Source: Amycolatopsis australiensis | GTDB lineage: Bacteria > Actinomycetota > Actinomycetes > Mycobacteriales > Pseudonocardiaceae | DNA: 64,000 nucleotides | Direction: 5' to 3' | Assembly (NCBI RefSeq): GCF_900119165.1 | Contig: NZ_FPJG01000006.1 | Coordinates: 6,982,001-7,046,000, forward strand | Shown: positions 55,035-63,478 of the stretch, in pieces | Layout: each line of letters begins with the position of its first letter | Numbering within the stretch: the stretch's first letter is position 1 | The notes under the pieces: generated by a model | What the model saw: only the letters and a program-made list of their open reading frames with translations | Told to the model about the DNA's origin: nothing | Database searches by the model: none | Made by a program: the position numbers and the translations under genes

Positions 55035-56516
55035 TCAGCTGCGACGGAAGCTGTTCTCCGGGCGCCGTTCGGGCATCGACGAGGGATGGCTCAGCCGGCC
55101 GTCCGCGGCTGCGGCCAACCACCCCGCCCACCTGCCGATGAACTCGTCCAGGTCATCCACGGTCAGCGGTGTGAAGGGCCATGCGAGCTGCCACTCTGCT
55201 ATGCCGTTCCACAGCGCCTTGGCCGCTTCCATGCCCGGGTCGAGGGCGAACGGATCCTGCCGCACCGGGCGGTTGAGCATGGGCGAGACCATGAACGCCG
55301 TCTCGAACCACTGGTAGCGGCCTTGCCCCGTGGGGGCGGCGTCGCAGAACCACAGCGAGTGCTCACGCCCCTCGTAGCCGTGCCCGTCGGCCGGCACGAG
55401 GAGATCGATCTCGGCATGCGCGATCACCTCGAACCCAGGGCGGTCCCACGCGCCCCATGCCGATTCCGACGTCGGCGCGGGGCCGGCCACGGTGAGCACG
55501 GCCTGTCCCAGGTGGATCTGCCAGCCGCCGCCCCGCACCGTTTGGACGGTCGCCCCGGGGGCGTTGCTGGTCAACGCGTCCTTGAACGAGTCGGCGATCC
55601 TGGCGAAGCTGCGTGTGGCGGCCTCGAACAAACCTGCGCGCCGCTGCTGCTCCGACTGCGCCGCCGACTCTGCCTGCAAGGACGCCGCCTTCTGGACGGC
55701 TTGGACGCGGTTGGCCTCCTGCAATGCCGCCAACCCGGGCGAGGCAGCTTGTTCGGCGGCGCGCTCGAGACGCTTGACCAGGTTCACCGCACTCGGGCGC
55801 GCCTGTGGGGACTTGTACAGGCACTCCTCCACCAACGCGGCCAGCACCGCCGGGGTGGACACCAGCTGCGGGACACTGCCGTGCAGGTGCGCCTCGCGCA
55901 GTTCGTGGAGGTAGCGGCCGGTGAACGGCGGACTGCCCGACAGCAGCTCATGGGCTATACAGCCGAAGGAGTAGACATCGGTGGCCGCGGTCGCACGCAT
56001 GTTGCTCCACCGTTCCGGCGCCGCGTAGAAGATCGAGAAGGCGCCCTTGCGGGTATCCGGGGCGGTCGTGGCGTCCGCGTAGCGGGCGATGCCAAAATCG
56101 GCCAGGCACCAGTGGCCGTCGAGCAGCAACACGTTGCCCGGCTTCAGGTCGCGATGCACGACCCGGTCCTCCAGATCGGCCAGTGCCACCGCGATATCAC
56201 GCAGCACCGCTACGGCGGAGCCCACGTCGAGAGATCCGCCGGCCTGCTTGAGGTGCTGTTCCAGGGAGCGTTCCGCACGCGGCATGACCAGCACCCACGC
56301 GTCGTCCGTCTCGCCGTCGTCGATGATCGGCACCACGTTGCGGACACCGCCCAGCTCGGCGAACAGCAGCTCGCGTTCCGCACCGGGCTCTTTCGGCACC
56401 AGTTTGGCCGCGCCGTCGACTCCCGACTCTGCACGCGCTTCCAGCACTTGCCCGTAACCGCCCCCGCCGATCCGGTCGCCGAGTTCCCATACGCCGTTCT
56501 TGCAGGTAACCCGCAT
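55035..56516 (-). CDS. Hanks-type Ser/Thr protein kinase with unknown C-terminal domain
   Basis: A 493-residue soluble kinase. All catalytic elements are intact: glycine loop RIGGGGYGQV (16-24), Lys38, HRDLKPGN (from 121), DFG (140-142), YAAPERW and the DVYSFGCIAHELL block. A short coiled segment (about 260-320, Ala/Gln/Glu-rich) follows. The C-terminal domain (about 330-470; WQIHLGQAVLTVAGPAP, then ALWNGIAEWQLAWPFTPLTV) is unrecognised. No transmembrane helix is present, unlike PknB-type kinases. ATG at 56516. It is divergent from the deoxyribosyltransferase-like gene. A defence or element-control role is possible because it sits on the element; the sequence does not prove it. Confidence 0.88.
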   Translation of the reverse strand: MRVTCKNGVWELGDRIGGGGYGQVLEARAESGVDGAAKLVPKEPGAERELLFAELGGVRNVVPIIDDGETDDAWVLVMPRAERSLEQHLKQAGGSLDVGSAVAVLRDIAVALADLEDRVVHRDLKPGNVLLLDGHWCLADFGIARYADATTAPDTRKGAFSIFYAAPERWSNMRATAATDVYSFGCIAHELLSGSPPFTGRYLHELREAHLHGSVPQLVSTPAVLAALVEECLYKSPQARPSAVNLVKRLERAAEQAASPGLAALQEANRVQAVQKAASLQAESAAQSEQQRRAGLFEAATRSFARIADSFKDALTSNAPGATVQTVRGGGWQIHLGQAVLTVAGPAPTSESAWGAWDRPGFEVIAHAEIDLLVPADGHGYEGREHSLWFCDAAPTGQGRYQWFETAFMVSPMLNRPVRQDPFALDPGMEAAKALWNGIAEWQLAWPFTPLTVDDLDEFIGRWAGWLAAAADGRLSHPSSMPERRPENSFRRS

Positions 56517-56722
56517 CGAACCATCTCCGTCCACAGTAGGTATCGAAGATGTTAGGCGCCGGGCCCGACAGTTCAATTTCTGCGGCGCACACCGGCCCGT
56601 TGATGAACGTCGTGGTCGTCGGCGCCGATGACCTCCACTGGCATTGCGGCTAGCGGTTCAGCAGCCATCACTGGCGGGTCGTTGAGGCGGCCCCAGCGGA
56701 AGCTGTGTCAGGCTCGGCAGCC

Positions 56723-57250
56723 ATGACCCGCAACATCCAGGCGCCCACGTACTACGTGCCGCAACTGGGCGACGGCCCGCCGGTGTTCCTCGCCGGCGAC
56801 GTCGCCGGCGAGCAGGACTGGCAGGCCCAGGCCGGGGCGCAACTGGCCAACGCGGGCGCGGTGGTGCTCAACCCGCGTCAGGCTGGGGTCCCGGACACCG
56901 GGCTAGCCGAGGCCTCGCAACAGGCGGCGTGGGCCTGCCAGCACCGCCGGCTACCGACGCTGGTGATGCTGTTCTGGTTCCCGCGCACCGACCCCGCCGC
57001 CGTCGCGGTCACCGCGCTGCTGGAGCTGGGCGCCGAGCTGATCCGGCCGCGCAGCCCGCAGCGGCGGCTGGTGGTCGGCGCCGCACCCGGCTACCCGTGC
57101 CGCGGCGAGATCCTGCTGCAGATCGCGAACGAACGCCCCGACCTGGTCGTGCACCACACCCTCGACCGGGTCATCGCCGCAGCAACCCAGGAACTGGCCG
57201 CACTCGGCGCCGGCCGCCGAGCCCGCACCGCCCCCGTCCGGCTGCGGTAG
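56723..57250 (+). CDS. Nucleoside 2-deoxyribosyltransferase-like protein
   Basis: A 175-residue protein with a Rossmann-like pattern similar to nucleoside 2-deoxyribosyltransferase-like proteins: PPVFLAGDVAGEQDWQAQAG, then AGAVVLNPRQAG, then AWACQHRRLPTLVMLFWFP. The family usually cleaves N-glycosidic bonds of nucleosides or nucleotides; the catalytic Glu cannot be fixed from sequence. ATG at 56723 is chosen, with GTG at 56705 as an alternative; neither has a strong ribosome site. It is divergent from the kinase over about 200 bases, so they may share control. Nucleotide-degrading enzymes of this fold occur in defence and tailoring systems. Confidence 0.68.
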   Translation: MTRNIQAPTYYVPQLGDGPPVFLAGDVAGEQDWQAQAGAQLANAGAVVLNPRQAGVPDTGLAEASQQAAWACQHRRLPTLVMLFWFPRTDPAAVAVTALLELGAELIRPRSPQRRLVVGAAPGYPCRGEILLQIANERPDLVVHHTLDRVIAAATQELAALGAGRRARTAPVRLR

Positions 57251-57395
57251 CCGGGAAAGCGATCCGGCCCTTCCATCGACGCACCCCAGATCCCGGCCAT
57301 CTCGGCCATCTCGTCCGCGCGCAGCGGGAACTGCGGCGTGAAGATACTGGTTTCACCAGGCGAAAGTCACCTTCAGCAGACTGATGGGCACGCGC

Positions 57396-58076
57396 TTACT
57401 CCGGGCACGCGCGCAAAAATGCGGCTCCCTTCTCGGTGTAGGGCTCCTCAACCGTGGTGATGGAAAACCGCGACCGCGCCTCGGTCAACAACCGTCGCGC
57501 GATCCCGCGGCGCTGCCACGCACTCGCGGTCCAGATATGCCCGACGGACTCATAGGCGCCATCCTCGTCGCGGTCGTAGACGATGACGAACCCGGCGAGG
57601 CGACCGCTGAAGAACCACAGCCCCTCCTCCCCACCACTGGCCCCAACCGGAGCCAACATCAGCAGCCACACGCCCGACTCGCCCGGAGCAAAATCCCAGC
57701 CGCACGCACGCTTGTACGCCAACCCCGCCCGGTCCAGCGCACTGCCGTGCCAGCGTCCGCCTGGGCCTTCGGTCACCTCCGCGCCGAGGACGGCACCGTC
57801 GAAATCATGCTCGTCACCATCGAGATCGATGCCGGCCACGGCCAAGTCCCAGAGGTCGTCCTGGCGTGAGGCCTGCCAGGAGACAGCCGGACCCAGGTGG
57901 GCAGTAGTCGCGAGATCCGCCCGGTCGAGAAGGAACGGGAACTGGGAGAGCACCTCGGGAAACGACGTCTCCTCCTCGATGGTGACCGTACCCGGGGCGA
58001 GCGCGGCGAGCGCCCTATACGCAGCCCGGTACGCCTTCTCGATCTCGGGTAGCTCCGGAAACACGTAATCGGCCAT
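57396..58076 (-). CDS. GNAT-family acetyltransferase with extra N-terminal region
   Basis: A 226-residue protein. The C-terminal GNAT part shows FVIVYDRDEDGAYESVGHIW and the acetyl-CoA loop SAWQRRGIARRLLTEARSR, ending EKGAAFLRACPE. The first 110 residues (ELPEIEKAYRAAYRALAALA, then FPEVLSQFPFLL) are not a standard GNAT and may bind the acceptor. ATG at 58076. Its 5' side faces the end of the integrase gene, 228 bases away, with nothing recognised between them. Confidence 0.72.
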   Translation of the reverse strand: MADYVFPELPEIEKAYRAAYRALAALAPGTVTIEEETSFPEVLSQFPFLLDRADLATTAHLGPAVSWQASRQDDLWDLAVAGIDLDGDEHDFDGAVLGAEVTEGPGGRWHGSALDRAGLAYKRACGWDFAPGESGVWLLMLAPVGASGGEEGLWFFSGRLAGFVIVYDRDEDGAYESVGHIWTASAWQRRGIARRLLTEARSRFSITTVEEPYTEKGAAFLRACPE

Positions 58077-58304
58077 CAATCCCTCGCTGTCCCTTCCGGG
58101 TCGACACTGGCGTCAAGACCCAGCATGGTCCAGCCCAGCGCCGGTCCGCGAGCTGACAGTGCCAGGGAGAACGCAGGCATGTCGCCACGCTGTCACCGCG
58201 CAGAAGCTGAGCGCGGCGATGGCCGGCTCCTGGCCCGGTGTGTCCGGAGCATGAGCTTAGTTGTGCGTTCCTGGCTGCAATTAGTCGTCCCAGTCGGCCC
58301 CGGG

Positions 58305-59774
58305 CTACGCACTGTCGTCCTCGTCCTCCGGCTCGTCCTCCGGCAGGCCAAGAATGCGGGCGATCTTGCCCAGCGATTCTTCTTCGAGCCCGGCCAGCAC
58401 CTTGGCGTAGACCTCGTGCAGCACCGCAACCGAGTGCCCTGCCCACAGGGCGACCTGGGCTGAAATCACGCCACCGGCGAGCCACGTCGAGACGCAGGCG
58501 TGCCGCAGGTCGTAGGGCCGGCGCGCGAGCGGCGACCGGTACTCCTCCGGCGTCAAGGCTGCCTTGCGTGCCTTGTCCCACACCCGCGCCAGCGTGGACT
58601 CGGCGACATCGCCACCGTCCATGCTCCGGAACAGCCGGCCATCGTCAGCGACGCCGTACTGCTCGAGGTGCTGCTGCAGCAGGGCGGTCAACGGCGGCGG
58701 GCACGGCACCGGCCGGACCTCCCCCTTGGCGCGCTGCTTGAGCTGGCGGCGGTCCCGCCGCTGCCCGGTGTCGGTCCAGGCCGCACCGGCGATCGGGGCT
58801 GTCTCCGACACCAGCAATTCGCCCCAGCCCTTCCGCGGCAGCTTCAGGTCGATGTCGCGCAGCATCACTGCTTCCTCGGGCCGCAGCGCCGAGTAGTACA
58901 TCGCGCCGAAGCACGCGACCAGCCGCGGCCCGGACGAACGCCGCTCCACGATCACCGGCTCGGGCGCACCAGGCGGTAGCCGCATCACCTTCTGGGCCGC
59001 CACCGCGGCCAGCAGCTGCGGGCCCTGGCGGGTGTTGACGACCACGCGGGTGTCGATCGCCCGGACCCGCTTCGGCGCCGTCCACTTCACCTCCGGCAAC
59101 CGGTTCGCCGGCAGCAAGTCCCGCTCCACCGCGTACTCGAGCGCGTTGAACACCACCGCGCGCTTGCGGTACACCGTCTTCGCCGCGGCCGCCGAACCGT
59201 CCATCTTCAGCGCCAGCTGGTCCAGCACGCCCCGCAGCGTCGTCAGGTCGCCCAGCCGCGACACGGCGACTGTGTTGGACTCCAGCCACGCCAGCGCGGC
59301 CTCGATGTCCGGGGGCTTGCCGGTCTCGCGCCGGACAGTGTTGAACGCCCAGCCTGTCATCGCCCGGCGCAGCACGGCATCGTCGGGTTTGCCGCGGCGG
59401 CGTTCCAGCAACGCCAGTGTCGCCGTCGCCAGCGCATCAGCGTTGCCGGACCGGGACTTCGCCGCCGCCCGGCGCCACTTCATGTCCACATAGGCCTGTG
59501 CGAAGCTGAACCACGACTGATCGTTCTGGACTCGTGCCATCGACACCGGCAGGCCGTCGGCGATACGGAACGCTTCGCCGTTGCGCTGGGCCACGATCAG
59601 CTTGGAGCGGAAGCTCTCCGCCAACGTCGCGTTCGCGTACGTCTCCGGGAACACCTTGCCGGCGACCACCCACCGGACGATGTAGGACTTCTTGGGCGGC
59701 TTCCCGTCCTTGCGCGGCCGCCCGGTCTTGACCCGCACGTCCCAGATCCGGACATCGAAGGTCGTGTCCGTCAC
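58305..59774 (-). CDS. Tyrosine site-specific recombinase (phage-type integrase)
   Basis: A 489-residue integrase. The catalytic residues are visible: Arg298 in YYSALRPEEAVML, Arg424 and His425 in RPYDLRHACVSTWLAGGV, the HxxR-like GH in WAGHSVAVLHE and nucleophile Tyr456 in EVYAK. The usual first His of HxxR is Tyr here (YDLR). The N-terminal part (about 1-60) is an arm-binding type domain and about 90-200 the core SAM-like domain. GTG at 59774 overlaps the excisionase stop (GTGA), so the two are translationally coupled. The acidic C-terminal tail EDEPEDEDDSA is unusual. Confidence 0.94.
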   Translation of the reverse strand: MTDTTFDVRIWDVRVKTGRPRKDGKPPKKSYIVRWVVAGKVFPETYANATLAESFRSKLIVAQRNGEAFRIADGLPVSMARVQNDQSWFSFAQAYVDMKWRRAAAKSRSGNADALATATLALLERRRGKPDDAVLRRAMTGWAFNTVRRETGKPPDIEAALAWLESNTVAVSRLGDLTTLRGVLDQLALKMDGSAAAAKTVYRKRAVVFNALEYAVERDLLPANRLPEVKWTAPKRVRAIDTRVVVNTRQGPQLLAAVAAQKVMRLPPGAPEPVIVERRSSGPRLVACFGAMYYSALRPEEAVMLRDIDLKLPRKGWGELLVSETAPIAGAAWTDTGQRRDRRQLKQRAKGEVRPVPCPPPLTALLQQHLEQYGVADDGRLFRSMDGGDVAESTLARVWDKARKAALTPEEYRSPLARRPYDLRHACVSTWLAGGVISAQVALWAGHSVAVLHEVYAKVLAGLEEESLGKIARILGLPEDEPEDEDDSA

Positions 59775-60028
59775 GCAGACGCCTCCTCGTGCGAGGCCAG
59801 CCAGCGCTCCAGCGCGGAGGCCCGGAACCGCAACTGCCGGTTGGGCAACCGCACACAGGGCGGCGCGCACTGCTTCGCCCGCCAATCGTTGAAGGTCGAA
59901 CGGGTGACGCGCAGTTTGGCGCAGACCTCGTCGACGGTCAGGAGATCCTCAGGATCAGGTGAATCGGTTGCGGCAGGCGCATTCGAGGACTCGCGCTGCG
60001 GCAGACGTGCGGAACGATGGGCAGGCAT
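59771..60028 (-). CDS. Excisionase-like HTH protein
   Basis: An 85-residue small DNA-binding protein with the excisionase/MerR-type HTH: LLTVDEVCAKLRVTRSTFND, then RLPNRQLRFRASALERWLA. A basic and Ser/Pro-rich N-terminus of about 27 residues precedes it. It directly precedes the integrase with a 4-base overlap, the standard xis-int layout of actinomycete integrative elements. It may direct excision or bind its own promoter, where ACCGCA-G-TGCGGT lies. Confidence 0.87.
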   Translation of the reverse strand: MPAHRSARLPQRESSNAPAATDSPDPEDLLTVDEVCAKLRVTRSTFNDWRAKQCAPPCVRLPNRQLRFRASALERWLASHEEASA

Positions 60029-60190
60029 CGGAGACCTCTCCCGGTGTCGAAGAGCTGTCTCGTTCCAACCCGCGCTCCGCGCGGCGAGCCCCGTCCGAGT
60101 CCGTCCCTCGTCCCGCGAACCCCGCAGGGGTTACAGCGGTCTGGCATCAGCCTGGATCGACCGGTGTCATCCGGACACCACCTTGCCCCC

Positions 60191-60218
60191 AGACTATCCA
60201 ACCGCAGTGCGGTCGCAA
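60191..60218 (-). promoter_or_regulatory. Candidate xis-int promoter with overlapping palindrome
   Basis: On the minus strand TTGCGA (60218-60213) and TAGTCT (60196-60191) are 16 bases apart, a fair -35/-10 pair. The perfect palindrome ACCGCA-G-TGCGGT occupies 60201-60213, between them. A protein bound there would block RNA polymerase. The surrounding gene-free stretch 60029-60361 shows nothing else. Confidence 0.4.
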
Positions 60219-60361
60219 CACCGGATTCGTAAATGTGATGTGATTTCAGCACGATCTGTCAGGCAACGGCACGGCGCCTGATGCTCACGCCCCCGCCCCG
60301 CCCCGCCGCCGTCCCGGCAGCGGGGAACCGACCGGCGGAAAGTCAGCCGGCATCGAGTGGG

Positions 60362-60700
60362 TCAGGCCTCGGTGAGCCCGCGCCGCCATGCGGCCGTATG
60401 CGTGCCGGCCTCGAGCGGGATACCGAGCTGGGCCAGCGCGTCGGGGTAACGGTCTTCGTAGACGGTGGTGGCGTACTCGGCCCGGTGCAGCAGCCACGTC
60501 GCCGACAGCCGGCGACACCACATGATCTCGTCCCGCTCGCCCGTGAAATCGCCGTCGATGACCCCACGGCGCAACAGCCCGGTGACGAGCTCCGTCCGGT
60601 CTTGCAGCCGGCGAACGTCCCGGACCGCGAGGGCTTCGGGCACCAGCAGGAAACCCTCGCGGTGGTACTGCTCGATCCGACGCTGGTCCGGCACGGTCAT
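60362..60700 (-). CDS. Hypothetical protein coupled to the P-loop kinase
   Basis: A 112-residue protein with no clear family. The start RRIEQYHREGFLLVPEAL resembles the opening of phytanoyl-CoA dioxygenase-type proteins, but no iron ligands follow. It is Leu/Arg-rich (RLQDRTELVTGLLRRGVIDG, then IMWCRRLSATWLLHRAEYAT). ATG at 60700 shares one base with the stop of the upstream P-loop kinase (TGATG), so translation is coupled and the pair should work together. Confidence 0.6.
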   Translation of the reverse strand: MTVPDQRRIEQYHREGFLLVPEALAVRDVRRLQDRTELVTGLLRRGVIDGDFTGERDEIMWCRRLSATWLLHRAEYATTVYEDRYPDALAQLGIPLEAGTHTAAWRRGLTEA

Positions 60701-61593
60701 CACTCCCCCGTTTCCGACAGTCGGTCCACGGCAGCCAGCACCTGCCGCACGTTCTCCTCCGGGAGCAGTGTGGCGGAATCCAGCACGAGGTGCGGCTCGT
60801 CCCAGCTCTCCCACAACCCCCGCATCCGGACCACGTGCTCCCACGTCACCGTCTGCGGCCAGCCGGGGATGCCCCTCGCCCGGCCTTCGACCCGGACACG
60901 CTGCGCCCGTTCGTCGGAGCACACGCATTCGGCGCCGACGAACCGGCCGCCTGCACTCTCGGTCACCTCGCGCCAGCGGATCCTGGCCTCGCGGCGGTGG
61001 CCGGTGGCGTCGATGATGACGTCCAGCCCCAGCTGCAGCTGACGGGCGACGGAGGCGGTGAGGTTCAGCTCGGCCAACGGCAACGCGTTGTCCTCACGCA
61101 GCGCCCCGAACGGCGTCAACGCACCGAGCTGCCAGTCCATCGAGAAGACCGGGGCGCGCAGCCGCCAGGCCAGTTCCTCGGCGAGGGTGCTCTTGCCGGT
61201 ACCCGGAACGCCCGCGAGCAGGATGGTGACCGGCGGCCGCGTCGCGTCGGCGCGGGCGATCGGGCGCACCGCCAGGTAGTCCGCGTGCGCCAGTTCGGCC
61301 CGCCGTTCCTGCAACCGGGTCCTAGCCTCCGCCAGCAGCTCGGGATCGACGACGCGCAGGCAACCGAGCAGGACGTGCTCCTGCCGGGCCGTGGCCACCC
61401 CGAGCCGCTCGGCTTCCCGGCTCACCGCGGTCCGCAGTTCGCCGGCGTCGAGCGCCATACCGTCCACGGTCGACAGATCGAGCTGGGCTGCCAGGTCGGT
61501 GGCCAGGTCCGCGGTGAGCCCGGCGACGAGCTCACCGACCGTGCGCGCGGCGAGCGCGGCCTCGGCGACCGGATGGGGCGGGAGATCGTTCAC
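60700..61593 (-). CDS. P-loop kinase (AAA_33/zeta-like)
   Basis: A 297-residue protein. Residues about 1-115 are helical (ARTVGELVAGLTADLATDLA). A P-loop kinase domain follows: Walker A ILLAGVPGTGKSTLAEELAW, FSMDWQLGALTPFG, LDVIIDATGHRREARIRWRE and a lid with SDERAQRVRVEGRARG. The overall pattern fits small-molecule or nucleic-acid kinases of the AAA_33 group, which includes zeta-toxin-like and chloramphenicol phosphotransferase-like enzymes. GTG start at 61593 follows GGAGGAG. The downstream gene overlaps (TGATG). Substrate unknown. Confidence 0.75.
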   Translation of the reverse strand: MNDLPPHPVAEAALAARTVGELVAGLTADLATDLAAQLDLSTVDGMALDAGELRTAVSREAERLGVATARQEHVLLGCLRVVDPELLAEARTRLQERRAELAHADYLAVRPIARADATRPPVTILLAGVPGTGKSTLAEELAWRLRAPVFSMDWQLGALTPFGALREDNALPLAELNLTASVARQLQLGLDVIIDATGHRREARIRWREVTESAGGRFVGAECVCSDERAQRVRVEGRARGIPGWPQTVTWEHVVRMRGLWESWDEPHLVLDSATLLPEENVRQVLAAVDRLSETGE

Positions 61594-61788
61594 TGCTCAA
61601 CTCCTCCTGGTGAACCCGTGCCTGCAATCCGAACAGCTCGGCGTAAAGACCCTGGCCGGGACGACCACGTCAGGGTCGGCGACGCGGCCCGAGTCGCAGC
61701 CGGCCGTGACCAGCCGTGGACAACTGCAGCGTCATCATGTCCCTACCAGGGATCACGATCCCGCGGATCGATTCGAGCCAGGCCCCCG

Positions 61789-61956
61789 TCACCAGTTCAG
61801 GCTGTCGGTCTCGTCGTGCGCTTCCCCGGCCGGGAACGACCGGCGCACCTCCGCCGCGGGCTCGTCCGGGTACATGACTGCCGACACCGCGGCGTCGTAG
61901 GCATCGTCGAGTCCGGCACCGCTCGCGCCGACGATGCTTTCCCAGTCGAACCCCAT
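61789..61956 (-). CDS. Small acidic hypothetical protein
   Basis: A 55-residue ORF starting MGFDWESIVGASGAGLDD and ending AGEAHDETDSLNW. It is strongly acidic and its codons show the high third-position GC of real genes here. No good ribosome site is visible. It is not a fragment of a family I know. Protein-protein or DNA-mimic roles are only speculation from charge. The 80-base gaps on both sides contain nothing. Confidence 0.45.
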   Translation of the reverse strand: MGFDWESIVGASGAGLDDAYDAAVSAVMYPDEPAAEVRRSFPAGEAHDETDSLNW

Positions 61957-62036
61957 GTGCGGAGCCTATCCGCACCCCAGAGTCGCGCGGGGCCGGCATC
62001 GTTTCTCCGGCGCACAGCTCCCGGAGCGGACCCTGC

Positions 62037-62408
62037 TCAGGTACCGAGCTCTTTGAGGAACACGGCGAAGTTCGCCACGGCATCGCCGACCAGCTCGCCA
62101 CGGGTCACCACGCCGTCGGCGTCGTCAGCCTCAACGGCTGTGGTCATCGCATCGAGGCAGCTGATGACCGAGTCCCGGATCGTGGTGCAGCTGGCGGCGC
62201 TCTCACCGGGGACGTCAACCAGCCTGGCAGCCTCCATGACGGCCTCGGTCGCCAGCGCCGCCCACTGCGCAATCTCGGTGATCAGGCCGCCCGTGACCGC
62301 CTGCCGCAGACTCGCCAACGCCTGTTCAGTCGCGAACTCCGCGGTGAGCAGAGCCATCCCCTTCTTCAGCAGCTGCTCGGAAGCTGCCGGCCGGTCTGGT
62401 GTCGACAT
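62037..62408 (-). CDS. Hypothetical helical protein
   Basis: A 123-residue protein predicted to be all-helical (LLKKGMALLTAEFATEQALA, then IAQWAALATEAVMEAARLVD, then VGDAVANFAVFLKELGT). No motif or membrane segment is seen. ATG at 62408, with only a weak ribosome site. It lies alone on the element, and no family is recognised. Confidence 0.5.
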   Translation of the reverse strand: MSTPDRPAASEQLLKKGMALLTAEFATEQALASLRQAVTGGLITEIAQWAALATEAVMEAARLVDVPGESAASCTTIRDSVISCLDAMTTAVEADDADGVVTRGELVGDAVANFAVFLKELGT

Positions 62409-63062
62409 GCGCGCAGGGTACCGACCACCACCGACAGTTCTGCCGCACGAGGCCGACACCCGCCCGACACCCGCAGGAGTCCCGCTGGGCTGCTGTCAGC
62501 AGGTGGAGAGCCAAGAACCCCAAGGGCTGCTGCTGGTTCGATGCTGGGCTTCATCAGGGCTCCCGCAGGCCTGTGAGGAACCCGGCCTTAAACGTGGACT
62601 GTTCGAGGTCCGTTTCTGGGCGCGGTTACGTCACGGTGTGGGCTGCAACTGGGTCATGATCAGCTGTTGGACTCGCCGAGGTCTCCGGCTGGTGCCTTCC
62701 AGGTCCGCCGCCAGACATCCAACGACAGTCACCGAACGACAGAACTCGGCTCCGGCGACAAAATGCGGCGGCCGCAGACCAGGGCCGGCGCCGCTCACGG
62801 CTCCTCGTAGCCGACCACGCTCACGATCGGTCCCAGGTGGCGACAGGTCGGACGACAGCCCGATGCAGGCCAGCATCGCCGTGGAGGCGTTCGCGCACCT
62901 GACCGAACGTTGACGAAGCTGCACGTCATGCCCCTGGCAGCAGGTCCTGAGTGTCACTCCCGCGGCGCGCGCCGCCATGCTGCGCAAGCAGCGTCGGCGA
63001 TGACAGCCGACCCGATGCCCACCAATGGACGACGGTTGTCCCGGCGGGGTAAGTTCACCGGC
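62409..63062. other. Gene-free or degenerate stretch
   Basis: About 650 bases without a convincing gene. Short open frames on both strands lack ribosome sites and codon bias. A short in-frame end near 62862-62913 (MQASIAVEAFAHLTER) has gene-like codons but no upstream body, so it could be the end of a decayed gene. Confidence 0.4.
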
Positions 63063-63299
63063 GTGCCTGTCCCTACCGCCACCGGCTCGGCATTCGGCGA
63101 GCCGGGCGACATCGTCGAGGTTGTCGGTCGGCACGTGGCCCTGGCGCCGCACGGCGATCACCAACTGCGTGGGGACTGCCCATTCTGCGGATCCACGGCC
63201 CCGGCCTTCATCGTCCGCCCGGACCACGGGACCTTCCACTGCCTCAGCTGCGGTGAGGGCGGCAATGCCGCCCGGTTCGCCGCGGCGATCGACCGCTGA
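63063..63299 (+). CDS. CHC2-type zinc-finger protein
   Basis: A 78-residue protein consisting mainly of a DnaG-type CHC2 zinc ribbon: GDIVEVVGRHVALAPHGDHQ, then CPFCGSTAPAFIV, then HGTFHCLSCGEGGNAARF. Zinc ligands are Cys-x2-Cys and a Cys-x2-Cys pair with His nearby, as in primase zinc-binding domains. The polymerase/Toprim domain is missing, so it is a stand-alone finger of the kind seen on plasmids and phages. GTG at 63063 is used; an ATG at 63000 would add 21 residues. A replication role for the element is an inference. Confidence 0.75.
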   Translation: MPVPTATGSAFGEPGDIVEVVGRHVALAPHGDHQLRGDCPFCGSTAPAFIVRPDHGTFHCLSCGEGGNAARFAAAIDR

Positions 63300-63340
63300 C
63301 GGTACGAACTCCGCGCCGGCTCGGCCGAAACAGTTGCCTT

Positions 63341-63478
63341 CTAGATCGGTTCGACAATGATCGTCAGCGCGCAGTCCAGCTCATCGGTCGAGGCGCACGG
63401 GGCGTACGCCACCGAGCGGATACCCGGTGCCCAGTCGGAGGGCGGCACCGCCTCGGCACCCGAGGCGGCGATAGTCAC
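63341..63478 (-). CDS. Small protein coupled to the HEPN-like gene
   Basis: A 45-residue protein (starts VTIAASGAEAVPPSDW, ends CALTIIVEPI) with two cysteines. GTG at 63478 overlaps the stop of the upstream HEPN-like gene (GTGA), the usual sign of translational coupling, and codons show genuine GC bias. It could be an accessory or antitoxin-like partner of the HEPN-like protein, although its size and position are the only support. Confidence 0.55.
   Translation of the reverse strand: MTIAASGAEAVPPSDWAPGIRSVAYAPCASTDELDCALTIIVEPI

Noticed and set aside
58077..60361. Search for a second copy of the tRNA 3' end near the integrase (attR/attP remnant)
   Set aside because: No sequence resembling GAGAGTTCGAATCTCTC or the acceptor strand was found between 54707 and 64000; the right border must lie outside if it exists.
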